From Thalassobaculum_A sp040219615 (GTDB taxonomy: Bacteria; Pseudomonadota; Alphaproteobacteria; Thalassobaculales; Thalassobaculaceae): DNA of 64,000 nt. Position numbers and translations under genes: made by a program. The stretch's first letter is position 1, and every line of letters starts with the position of its first letter. The notes under the pieces were generated by a model. It saw nothing but the letters and a program-made list of their open reading frames with translations, had not been told where the DNA came from and ran no database searches. Shown here one piece after another: positions 36,125 to 43,629 of the stretch. The stretch lies in assembly GCF_040219615.1 (NCBI RefSeq), contig NZ_JAVJSE010000029.1:62001-126000 (forward strand), written 5' to 3'.

Positions 36125-36874
36125 ATGACCGATCAGTTCAGCGTCGCCGGCATGAACGCCGTCGTGACCGGGGCCGCCGGCGACATCGGGCGGTGCCTGG
36201 TGGCCGGGCTGCTGGAAGGCGGCGCCACGGTGGTCGCGGTCGACCGCGACACGGCGGGTCTCGATGCCGCGAAGGCCGCCTGGGCCAGCGACCGGGTGAC
36301 CACCGCCGCCTGCGACATCACCGACGAGGCGGCGGTCGACCGGCTGTTCGCCGAGGCGGTGCCGGCGAACCTCGACCTGCTGGTCAACAACGCCGGGGTG
36401 CTGATGCGGGCGGCGCCGGAGGACACCGAGTTCGCGCGCTGGCGGGCGCTGATGAGCGTCAACGTCGACGCCGCCTTCCTGTGCGCCCGCGCCGCCGGCC
36501 GGCTGATGCGGCCGCGCGGCAGCGGCGCCATCGTCAACATCTCGTCGATCGCCTCGATCAAGGCGCTGGACGGCCGGGTCGCCTACTGCACCTCGAAGGC
36601 CGCGATCGCCCACATGACCCGGTCGCTGGCCCTGGAATGGGGGCCGCACGGCATCCGCAGCAACGCCATCGCGCCCGGCTTCATCCGCACCCGCATGAAC
36701 GCCGACCTCAGGGCGATCCCGGAGAAGGCGGCGGCGATGACCGCGCAGGTGCCGCTGAAGCGCTTCGCCGAGCCGGAGGAACTGGTCGGCCCGCTGCTGT
36801 TCCTGGCCTCGCCGGCGGCGCGCTACGTCAACGGCCACATCCTGTTCGTCGACGGCGGCCTGCAGGTCACCTGA
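36125..36874 (+). CDS. SDR-family oxidoreductase (classical short-chain dehydrogenase)
   Basis: A 249-residue classical SDR. The cofactor motif is VVTGAAGDIGR near residue 14, NNAG appears in LLVNNAGVLM, the catalytic serine lies in VNISSIASI and the YxxxK in VAYCTSKAA. The acidic residue after strand 2 (VAVDRD) favours NAD(H) over NADP(H). It is likely a dehydrogenase for a hydroxy acid or sugar in the same catabolic set as the transporter; a role in the polyketide locus is less likely but open. ATG 36125 has GGGAGG about 10 bases upstream. Confidence 0.9.
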   Translation: MTDQFSVAGMNAVVTGAAGDIGRCLVAGLLEGGATVVAVDRDTAGLDAAKAAWASDRVTTAACDITDEAAVDRLFAEAVPANLDLLVNNAGVLMRAAPEDTEFARWRALMSVNVDAAFLCARAAGRLMRPRGSGAIVNISSIASIKALDGRVAYCTSKAAIAHMTRSLALEWGPHGIRSNAIAPGFIRTRMNADLRAIPEKAAAMTAQVPLKRFAEPEELVGPLLFLASPAARYVNGHILFVDGGLQVT

Positions 36875-36880
36875 GCGACC

Positions 36881-37390
36881 TCACCCCCGCAGCCAGTCCG
36901 GCGAATGCGCCAGCAGGTCGGTGCGCGGCAGCGGGTGGTCGAGCGGCAACGGGTCGACGCGCAGGCGGGTGAGTCGCAGGAAGCAGAACCTCCACACCCC
37001 GTCGTCCCGGCGGTATTCCTCCTCGTAGTGGCCGAGGCCGTGGAAGCCGCGCCGGCCGGGCGCCTCCTTCGGGCTGCGGCCGCCGCCCAGCTCCACCAGG
37101 TCCATCATCGCCCACACCCCGCGGGCGCGGCCGGGCGCCGTGAACTCGATCTCCGGCATGTGGCAGTGGTGGATGGTGACGGCGTCGGTCAGCCGCGCCG
37201 TGATGCCGGCGACGAACTGGTCGGCGTTCGAGCCGGTCGGCGCCGAGCCGAAGCCCTCGAACACCGTGTCGTCGGCGAACAGGGCGCGCAGCCGCTGCCA
37301 CTGCTTGGTGTCGAGGTAGCGGCAGTAGGCTGCCTTCAGCCGCTTGATCTCCTCGAGCGCCAGCAGGGTCTCCAGGTCGTGCGCGCGCAT
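36881..37390 (-). CDS. SnoaL-like (NTF2 fold) protein
   Basis: A 169-residue alpha+beta barrel protein of the SnoaL_4 type, recognisable from EEIKRLKAAYCRYLDTKQWQ at the N-terminus and ADDTVFEGFG, then HHCHMPEIEF, which contains histidines of the presumed pocket. Family members include polyketide cyclases, dehydratases and many uncharacterised enzymes. It lies convergent to the SDR gene (6 bases between stops) and 14 bases downstream of the type II thioesterase, with which it probably shares a transcript. It may therefore act on the polyketide rather than in catabolism. Function not assigned. Confidence 0.78.
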   Translation of the reverse strand: MRAHDLETLLALEEIKRLKAAYCRYLDTKQWQRLRALFADDTVFEGFGSAPTGSNADQFVAGITARLTDAVTIHHCHMPEIEFTAPGRARGVWAMMDLVELGGGRSPKEAPGRRGFHGLGHYEEEYRRDDGVWRFCFLRLTRLRVDPLPLDHPLPRTDLLAHSPDWLRG

Positions 37391-37404
37391 GCGGTCTCTC
37401 CTTG

Positions 37405-38151
37405 TCAGGTCTCGCGGTGTACGGCTTCCTCGGCCAGCGCGCGGGCGAACCGCTCGGGGCGCTCGGTCAGGTAGAAATGCCCGCCGTCGAACAGCCGGCG
37501 GGTCGCCGGCCCGGACGCCAGCCCGGCCCAGCCGTCCATCTGCGCGGTCTGCGGGTCGTCGCGGCCGCCCCAGATCGCGATCGGCAGATCCAGTGGCGGC
37601 TCATCTGAATATCGATAGGTCTCGAACACCGCGAAATCGGCCTTCAGCACCGGCAGGAAGATCCGCATCAGCTCCGGCTCGCCGCGGATCACCGCCGGGA
37701 TGCCGTCGTAGCGCCGGGTCAGCTCGTGCACGAACTCGTCGTCCGGCAGCCTGTGCAGGTCTAGTTCCGGTGCCGGGTAGTTCGGCGGCCGCCGGCCCGA
37801 CACCACCAGCCGGCGCGGCAGGGCGTGGCCGGCGCGACGCAGCGCCCGGCACAGCTCGAACCCCAGGAACGCCCCCATGCTGTGGCCGAACAGCACCCAG
37901 TCGCGGTCCCGCACGGCCGCGGCGACCGCCGGCAGCAGGGCGTCGACCAGCGTGTCCGAGCGCCGGTGCGGCGGCTCCGACAGCCGCTTGCCGTGGCCCG
38001 GCAGCTCGACCGCCAGCAGTTCCAGCTCGTCCGGCAGCAGGCCGGCGACCGGACGGAACACGGTCGGCCCCGCGCCGGCATGCGGGATCGCCACGATCCG
38101 GGTCGTGGCCGTGGGGTTGGGATGGTAGCTGACGAGCCAGTCGGAGGTCAT
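37405..38151 (-). CDS. Type II thioesterase (editing thioesterase of PKS/NRPS systems)
   Basis: A 248-residue alpha/beta hydrolase. The early motif IPHAGAGP, the nucleophile in LFGHSMGA (near residue 91), the late aspartate in WGGRDDPQ and the histidine in DGGHFYL match GrsT/RifR-type thioesterases. These remove wrongly loaded or stalled acyl groups from carrier proteins, which fits the neighbouring PKS and NRPS genes. ATG 38151 is preferred over a TTG nine bases upstream. It lies at the junction of the catabolic island and the tailoring genes, upstream of the SnoaL-like gene. Confidence 0.9.
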   Translation of the reverse strand: MTSDWLVSYHPNPTATTRIVAIPHAGAGPTVFRPVAGLLPDELELLAVELPGHGKRLSEPPHRRSDTLVDALLPAVAAAVRDRDWVLFGHSMGAFLGFELCRALRRAGHALPRRLVVSGRRPPNYPAPELDLHRLPDDEFVHELTRRYDGIPAVIRGEPELMRIFLPVLKADFAVFETYRYSDEPPLDLPIAIWGGRDDPQTAQMDGWAGLASGPATRRLFDGGHFYLTERPERFARALAEEAVHRET

Positions 38152-38329
38152 GGGATGCAACGGGTCGGAGGCACGGCCGGGTTCCGGTTCCCTAGCATCT
38201 CCGCGACCCGCCTGTCGCGCCCGGCCCGGCGGTTCCCCGGATGGCGACGTCGGAATCGTGGACCCTCGGCGGCCGCCTGGGGCATTCTGGCGTGCGGCAC
38301 TTGGAGCCTGCCCGAAGGAGAAGCGGACA

Positions 38330-38608
38330 ATGCCCTGGGGGGCGGTAAGGATCGACGGCCCGCCGGGCCGCGACGTCTACATCAACGGCAACTACGGGGA
38401 ACCCGCCGGCCAGACCGGCGGTACTTTCGCCGTGCAGTACGGGAGCAATTGCTTCGAGACCGTCGACGCCCTGTTCCGCGTGGACCTCGCGGCCGACGCC
38501 GTGGTCAACGATGCGCGGGCGAATGTCGTCGCGGTTCTCGCCCCGGTATTCCCGCCACGCCCGACCCCCCTGACCCCGAACCAGGCGGCCCCGACGGACT
38601 GGCTCTGA
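38330..38608 (+). CDS. Small hypothetical protein, 92 residues
   Basis: A short open frame with a good ribosome binding site (AAGGAG at 38315-38320, 9 bases before ATG) in the gap between the thioesterase and the second P450. The protein begins MPWGAVRIDGPPGRDVYING and has no signal peptide, membrane segment or known motif that I recognise; it is rich in Gly, Ala, Val and Asn. It may be a real small protein, or the gap may be noncoding. The flanking stretches 38152-38329 and 38609-38717 hold nothing that I can name apart from presumed promoters of the divergent genes. Confidence 0.45.
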   Translation: MPWGAVRIDGPPGRDVYINGNYGEPAGQTGGTFAVQYGSNCFETVDALFRVDLAADAVVNDARANVVAVLAPVFPPRPTPLTPNQAAPTDWL

Positions 38609-38717
38609 CGGGGATGTCCGGCGGGTCGGGCCTGGCGGAAACGCCAGTGCCGTCTGTCGTGCGCAGCATGGCCGTGCCAGACTGGCCCGGCATCCAGACC
38701 AGCCCCGCGGGGACGCC

Positions 38718-39944
38718 ATGAACCAGGTTGGACGCGCGGCCTTCCGGCCGCTCGACCCGGAGATCCGCGAGGACCCCTACCCGACCTACGCCCGGCTGCG
38801 GCGCGAGCACCCGGTGGCCTGGGCGACCACGCCGGCCTCGGGTTATCTCGGATTCTGGTTCGTCAGCCGCTACGACGACGTGGTCGCCGGCCTGAAGGAC
38901 AACCGGTTCGGCCGCGAACTGATGAAGGTGTTCCCGGCCGAGGCGTTCCCGCCGATCCCGGAGGCGCACAGGCCGCTGTACGGCATGATCGCCAACTGGA
39001 TGCTTTTCAAGGACCCGCCGGACCACGCCCGGCTGCGCCGCATCGCCGCCCCGGTGTTCACGCTGCGGGCGGTCACCGGCATCCGGCCGCGGCTGGAGGC
39101 ACTGGTCGCGGCGGCGCTCGACCGGCTGCCGGCGAGCGGCGCGGTCGACATCGTCTCCGACTTCTCCTCGCCGCTGTCGATCGACATCGTCTCCGACCTG
39201 CTGGGAGTGCCGGAGCGCGATCATCCGCTGATCCGCGGCTGGGTGCGCGAGATCACCCTCGGCCTCGATCTGGTACGCACTCCCGAGCGGATCCTGGCCG
39301 CCAGCGCCCGCGCGACCGAGCTGATCGAGTATTTCCGCGGCCTGGTCGCCGCCCACCGGCGCGGCACCGGCGACACCCTGATGGACCTGCTGGTGCAGGC
39401 CCGCGCCAACGGCGAGTACCTGGACGACCAGGAGCTGCTGGCCTCGGCGGTCTTCTTCCTGTTCGCCGGCCACGAGGCGTCGTCGCTGCTGATCGGCAAC
39501 GGCCTGAAGGCGCTGGCAGCGCATCCCGACCAGTACGCCGCCTTCCGCGACCGCCGGGTGCCGGCCAAGGCCCTGGTGTCGGAGCTGATGCGCTACGACA
39601 GCCCGCAGCAGATCGCCTTCCGCCACGCGCTGGAAGACGTCGAGTTCCGCGGCACCGCCATCCGCAAGGGCCAGACCATCGGCTTCGGCCTGGGGGCAGC
39701 GAACCGCGACCCGGCGACCTTCCCCGACCCCGACCGCCTGGACCTGGCGCGCGACGACAGCCGGCACCTGGCCTTCGGCATCGGCATCCACACCTGCGCC
39801 GGCTCCAACCTCGCCAACCTGGAGGCCGAGATCGTGTTCACCGAACTGGCCAAGCGGCTGCCCGAGCTGAAAGTGGTCGGCCACGAGCGCCAGGAGAGCA
39901 TCCTGGTGCGCGGGCTGACGAAGCTGTTCGTGGCGATGGATTGA
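38718..39944 (+). CDS. Cytochrome P450, second copy
   Basis: A 408-residue bacterial P450. Haem loop HLAFGIGIHTCAG with Cys360; K-helix ExxR as ELMR; the I-helix motif reads AGHEAS, where the usual Thr position is Ala. The change can alter proton delivery and is found in some P450s with unusual chemistry. It is only distantly alike the P450 before the PKS-NRPS. It stands as a single plus-strand gene among minus-strand biosynthetic genes and ends 6 bases before a large inverted repeat. Likely a tailoring oxygenase of the polyketide; redox partners are not encoded nearby. Confidence 0.92.
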   Translation: MNQVGRAAFRPLDPEIREDPYPTYARLRREHPVAWATTPASGYLGFWFVSRYDDVVAGLKDNRFGRELMKVFPAEAFPPIPEAHRPLYGMIANWMLFKDPPDHARLRRIAAPVFTLRAVTGIRPRLEALVAAALDRLPASGAVDIVSDFSSPLSIDIVSDLLGVPERDHPLIRGWVREITLGLDLVRTPERILAASARATELIEYFRGLVAAHRRGTGDTLMDLLVQARANGEYLDDQELLASAVFFLFAGHEASSLLIGNGLKALAAHPDQYAAFRDRRVPAKALVSELMRYDSPQQIAFRHALEDVEFRGTAIRKGQTIGFGLGAANRDPATFPDPDRLDLARDDSRHLAFGIGIHTCAGSNLANLEAEIVFTELAKRLPELKVVGHERQESILVRGLTKLFVAMD

Positions 39945-39949
39945 CGCCG

Positions 39950-40112
39950 GGGCGGCGGGTGGGTTCCGGCTCAGCCGCGCCGGGGCGGCACGTCTGTCCG
40001 GAATGACGATGGGAGGGGCGCGGACACGCCGGTCCCCACCCCAGGACGTCGTTCCGGACGGGACGGACCGCGTGGGCGGGCCGGATCGAGCCGGAACCCA
40101 CCCACCGCTTCT
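39950..40112. repeat. Large intergenic inverted repeat, RIME-like, copy 3
   Basis: This copy fills the gap between two convergent genes (P450 and acyltransferase). The outer arms GCGGCGGGTGGGTTCCGGCTC and GAGCCGGAACCCACCCACCGC pair almost perfectly, and the inner parts TCCGGAATGACG and CGTCGTTCCGGA also pair. In this position it can act as a terminator in both directions. Confidence 0.85.
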
Positions 40113-40127
40113 TCGCCCCCACCCGAT

Positions 40128-41273
40128 TCAGATATTCGCCAGCAGCCGCCCCGCCAGCGCCCCCATATCGATCCCCTCACGCCCCTCCGGCGAACAGCCG
40201 ATCAGCTGCAGCCGCCCCTCGTCATAGGTCAGCATCACCACGTCGCCGCCGCCGCGGGCCGAGCTCAGCACGACCTGCATGGGATGCCCCGCGCCGATGT
40301 CTTCCGGACGGCGATACGTCGGGAAGCCGCTGATCGTCACCGCCGACGGCTCCGGCACGAAGCCGCCGCCCTCGCGCAGCAGGGCGCGCGGCAGGATCAG
40401 CAGGGCGTCGCCCGCCTCGCCGGCCTGGATGCGCTCGAAGATCCCGCCGCGCACGCCGCGCGCCGCCTCCCAGAACTCGCCGGCAGGGTTGTCGGCGAAC
40501 ACATGCGAGACCGCGACGCCGGGGCCGTCCGGCAGCGGCGGGCGCACGAAGCGGCTCATGTCGACCGCATGCGCCACCCGTCCGGCGCCGAGCAGGTCGC
40601 GCAGCGCCACCGCGACCGCGCCGTTCAGCGAGGCGCCCTCGTCGTCCATCCGAGCCTGCAGGGCCGCGGTGTCGTCCTCCGTCAGCCGCACCACGTCCAG
40701 CCGGCTGCGGCCGGGCGGCGGCAGCACCGCCGCCAGCCGGTCGAGGCCGATCGCCTCCCACCGGGCACTCGCCCGGGACAGCCACCACTCGTCGACCAGG
40801 TCCAGCGACTCCTCGCCGCCGTAGAGCTTGGCGGGCAGCACCTCCTCGCAGGCCGGGGCCATGTCGCCGGGCCAGGTGCCGGCCAGCAGGTGGTCGGCCA
40901 GCCACTGGCCGGTGCGGTAGTCGGCGACCGCGTGGTTGACCGCCAGCACCACGGTCGAGGCGTCGTCCTGCTGCAGTACCGCGGCGTGCCAGGGCGGGTG
41001 GCCCTCGGTGCCGACCCGGCGGTCGAGCAGGCGCTCGGTCACCGCCGGCCACTCGCCGCCGGCGATCTCCTCGACCTCGCCCGCAGCATCGGTGACCGCC
41101 CAGCGCGGCCGCCGGTGGCGGTCGAGCGCGACCATCGGCACCGTGAAACCCGTACCCACCAGCGCGTCCGGCTCGACCCGGCCGGACGTCCGGGTGACGA
41201 TCACCGTGTTCATGGGCGCGCCCCAGTCCATCAGCCAGAACTTCGCCTCGTTGGGGCTGAGCAGGCGGTCCAT
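40128..41273 (-). CDS. Condensation-superfamily acyltransferase (PapA/WS-DGAT-like)
   Basis: A 381-residue protein with the active-site motif HxxxD in AVNHAVADYRTG, in the usual place for chloramphenicol-acetyltransferase/condensation-fold enzymes, and N-terminal text SPNEAKFWLMDWGAP that resembles polyketide-associated (PapA) acyltransferases. Such enzymes move an acyl group from a carrier protein or CoA onto an alcohol or amine. It starts 6 bases after the stop of the free-standing ACP, so the ACP is its likely acyl donor. Possible roles: esterifying the polyketide, or loading a starter made by the FkbH-like protein. Similarity to known proteins looks low and the role is inferred. Confidence 0.75.
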   Translation of the reverse strand: MDRLLSPNEAKFWLMDWGAPMNTVIVTRTSGRVEPDALVGTGFTVPMVALDRHRRPRWAVTDAAGEVEEIAGGEWPAVTERLLDRRVGTEGHPPWHAAVLQQDDASTVVLAVNHAVADYRTGQWLADHLLAGTWPGDMAPACEEVLPAKLYGGEESLDLVDEWWLSRASARWEAIGLDRLAAVLPPPGRSRLDVVRLTEDDTAALQARMDDEGASLNGAVAVALRDLLGAGRVAHAVDMSRFVRPPLPDGPGVAVSHVFADNPAGEFWEAARGVRGGIFERIQAGEAGDALLILPRALLREGGGFVPEPSAVTISGFPTYRRPEDIGAGHPMQVVLSSARGGGDVVMLTYDEGRLQLIGCSPEGREGIDMGALAGRLLANI

Positions 41274-41279
41274 GAGGCT

Positions 41280-41525
41280 TCAGGCGGCCTTGCGGGCCAG
41301 CAGCTCGACCATCTGGCCGACATTCTCCAGCCGGCCCACCTCGGCGGCGTTCAGTTTGACGGCGAACTCCTTCTCGACCGCCAGCACCAGGGTGATGTGC
41401 ATCAGCGAATCCCACTCGTCGACGTCCTTCGCGGTCATCGTCGGAAACACCGTCAGTTCATCGTCGTCGAACACGTCGCGGAACACCTCGGTCAGCCGCG
41501 CCATGATCCCGTCCTGCACCGTCAT
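41280..41525 (-). CDS. Free-standing acyl carrier protein
   Basis: An 81-residue ACP. The phosphopantetheine attachment serine lies in VDEWDSLMHITLV (about residue 40), followed by the acidic helix II region. The sequence AVEKEFAVKLNAAEVGRLENVG is the pattern of FkbJ-type carrier proteins that partner FkbH-like enzymes. GGAGGGAG precedes the ATG. It sits between the FkbH-like gene (upstream, 226 bases away across a repeat) and the acyltransferase gene (6 bases downstream). It should carry glyceryl, hydroxymalonyl or another small acyl unit. Confidence 0.88.
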   Translation of the reverse strand: MTVQDGIMARLTEVFRDVFDDDELTVFPTMTAKDVDEWDSLMHITLVLAVEKEFAVKLNAAEVGRLENVGQMVELLARKAA

Positions 41526-41576
41526 GCTCCCTCCTTCTGCCGGGTCACTTTTGTCGCGTCGGTTCGCTCGCGTGTC

Positions 41577-41704
41577 GGAGCGGCGGGTGGCTTCCGGAGC
41601 CGGGCGCTCACGCGCCCCCTCCGGAATGACGGCGTATGAGAAATGGTCGTCATCCCGGAGGGACCGCGCCAGCGGGCGGCTCCGGGACCCATGAAGCGAC
41701 GGGC
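41577..41704. repeat. Large intergenic inverted repeat, RIME-like, copy 4
   Basis: Located between the FkbH-like gene and the ACP gene, both leftward. Left part GAGCGGCGGGTGGCTTCCGGAGC and CCCTCCGGAATGAC; right part GTCATCCCGGAGGG and GGCTCCGGGACCCATGAAGCGACGGGCC. The end matches copies 1 and 2. Since the genes share direction, this copy may cut the operon or process its transcript. Confidence 0.8.
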
Positions 41705-41751
41705 CTCACGAAGCCCATGAAATTCCGAGACATTCCGAAGCGATCGCATAT

Positions 41752-43629
41752 CTACGCTTCCGCCTCCCGCACATGGGTCTTCCAGCCGTCCGGCCGGTCG
41801 GCCACCTCAAACGACCAGCGCCGCTCGTCGTCGTCGCCGTCGAGGGGCACGAAGCCGAGCCGGTCGTACAGGCCGGCCACCAGGGCGTTCTTCGGCGACT
41901 TCACGTAGCGCCCGACGATGGTCGCACAGCCGCGCCGCCGTGCCCGCGCCAGGGTCTCGTTCGCGATGAACTCCTCGACCGTGCGGCCCAGCACCCGGCA
42001 GCTCATCGCCCAGCAGTCGACATGCAGCGCATCGCCGTCCCGGCGCAGAACCAGCACCGCGATCAGCCCGTTGTCGCCGAACCTGTCGGCGAGATGAACC
42101 CGGACGACGTCGGTATCCTCGCGCGCAGCCAGCCGCTCGACCTCGCGCTCGGTCAGCCGGGTGCCGGTCAGGTGGAACTGGTTGGACTTGTTGATCAGCT
42201 GGGCGATGCGCGGCAGGTGGAACTCGTCGACGCCGCCGACCGTCGCGGTCATGCCGAGGCTGACCAGGTAGCCGTCCATGTCGACCGCGCTGCGCGACAG
42301 CTCGACCCGCCTGGCGTTGTCGGCGTAGTAGCGGGCGCGCTGCCCGTCCTCGGCCGAGAACGCCACCGCCTCGAAGCAGCCGGCCCGGGCCAGGGCCTCG
42401 ACGTAGTGCGCCGGGTCCTCCGGCATCTCGACGACCTCGACCATCGGCAGGGCACGGCGCACAAGGTCACGCTCGGCCGGGTTGTCGTCGACGAGCACCA
42501 GGGACTCCAGGCCGATCGACAGGGTCTCGGCGACGTCCTGGATATTGTCGGCCTTGTTGGTCCAGTTCGCTCGGAACACCGCGATGTCGTCGAGCCGCAG
42601 CACCATGTCCGGGTGACTCTCGAACGGCGCCCTCGCCGCCGCCTCCTCGTTCTTGCTGACGACCGCCAGGATCACCCCGCGTTCCTTCAGCGCCTTGACG
42701 TGGCGCTGGAACGCCACGAAGGCCTCGCCGTCGGCGCCGCTGCCGAGCGCGATGCCCGCGACTCCGTCGTCGCCGACCACGCCGCCCCACAGCGTGTTGT
42801 CCAGGTCCAGCACCAGGCATTTCCTCGCCAGCCCCATGGCGCCGGCCAGCAGGCGCGAGGCAGCCGCCGCCACGCTGCCGGTCGCGTCCGGCGCGAAGGC
42901 GTGCTTGGAGTGGTGCCAGTAGCGCGGGTCGGTCCAGCGCGCCCGGCCCCACAGGCTCGACACGTGGTCCAGGTCGAACACCGCCACCCCGGCCGGTGCG
43001 GCGGCGGCCAGCCGGGCGTTGTACAGCCGGAGCGCGGTGCGCGAGCCCCAGGCGGTCGCCCCGGCCAGGTTGCCGAACGGGTCGTCGGCCGGGATGTCGG
43101 CGTTGTTCTGCAGCACCAGGGCGTCCAGCCGCCCGGCCAGCACCCGCCACAACGCCGTGCGCTCGGCGACCGCCGCATCGACCGCCGCCTCGACTGCGGC
43201 CGCCGTCGCCCCCGGCCCGGCCGCGACCGCGACGTCGCGGTGGGTCGAGAACAGCCACACCACCTGCGGCCGGAACGCGTACAGCTCGCTGCCCGGGTCC
43301 AGCACGGTCTGCGCGACCGTGTCGTAGGGCGCGACATGGATCTCTGCGGCGAAGCCCGACGCCGCCAGCCAGAACCGCAGCACCTCGGCAAGATGATCGA
43401 CCGTGCTGCCGGCCAGGATCGCCAGCTTCAGCGGCCGCAGACCGAGGCCGGCCGCGTCGACCTTGGCAAAGGCGCGCGCGACCCGCGCCTGGTCGGTGAA
43501 GTCGTCCCCCGGCCGCACCGCGGCCCGCAGCGCGGCGAAGGCGCCGGCATGGTCGCCGGCCGCCAGCGCCGCCCTGGCGTGCGCCACCGCCTGCCTCGAT
43601 CCCCCGCCGCCGTCCGCCGCGCCGTGCAT
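41752..43629 (-). CDS. FkbH-like HAD-IIIC/GNAT protein
   Basis: A 625-residue protein. The central HAD-like part has CLVLDLDNTLWGGVVGDDG (near residue 273) with the two catalytic aspartates; the C-terminal part is GNAT-like with LIAVLVLRRDGDALHVDCWAMSCRVLGR. An N-terminal part with LKLAILAGSTVDHL matches the FkbH layout. Known FkbH proteins take 1,3-bisphosphoglycerate, remove phosphate and load glyceryl onto an ACP for methoxymalonyl, hydroxymalonyl, lactyl or glyceryl units. Here no FkbG, I or K partner (dehydrogenases, methyltransferase) is beside it, so a plain glyceryl unit is the simplest inference. Its ATG overlaps the stop of the preceding PKS gene by one base (TGATG), so it belongs to the PKS operon. 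The free ACP downstream is its likely partner. Confidence 0.9.
   Translation of the reverse strand: MHGAADGGGGSRQAVAHARAALAAGDHAGAFAALRAAVRPGDDFTDQARVARAFAKVDAAGLGLRPLKLAILAGSTVDHLAEVLRFWLAASGFAAEIHVAPYDTVAQTVLDPGSELYAFRPQVVWLFSTHRDVAVAAGPGATAAAVEAAVDAAVAERTALWRVLAGRLDALVLQNNADIPADDPFGNLAGATAWGSRTALRLYNARLAAAAPAGVAVFDLDHVSSLWGRARWTDPRYWHHSKHAFAPDATGSVAAAASRLLAGAMGLARKCLVLDLDNTLWGGVVGDDGVAGIALGSGADGEAFVAFQRHVKALKERGVILAVVSKNEEAAARAPFESHPDMVLRLDDIAVFRANWTNKADNIQDVAETLSIGLESLVLVDDNPAERDLVRRALPMVEVVEMPEDPAHYVEALARAGCFEAVAFSAEDGQRARYYADNARRVELSRSAVDMDGYLVSLGMTATVGGVDEFHLPRIAQLINKSNQFHLTGTRLTEREVERLAAREDTDVVRVHLADRFGDNGLIAVLVLRRDGDALHVDCWAMSCRVLGRTVEEFIANETLARARRRGCATIVGRYVKSPKNALVAGLYDRLGFVPLDGDDDERRWSFEVADRPDGWKTHVREAEA

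Noticed and set aside
32221..41704. CRISPR array or insertion sequence as an explanation of the four repeats
   Set aside because: Copies are kilobases apart with no regular spacers, no transposase gene and no target duplications seen; they are palindromic intergenic elements.
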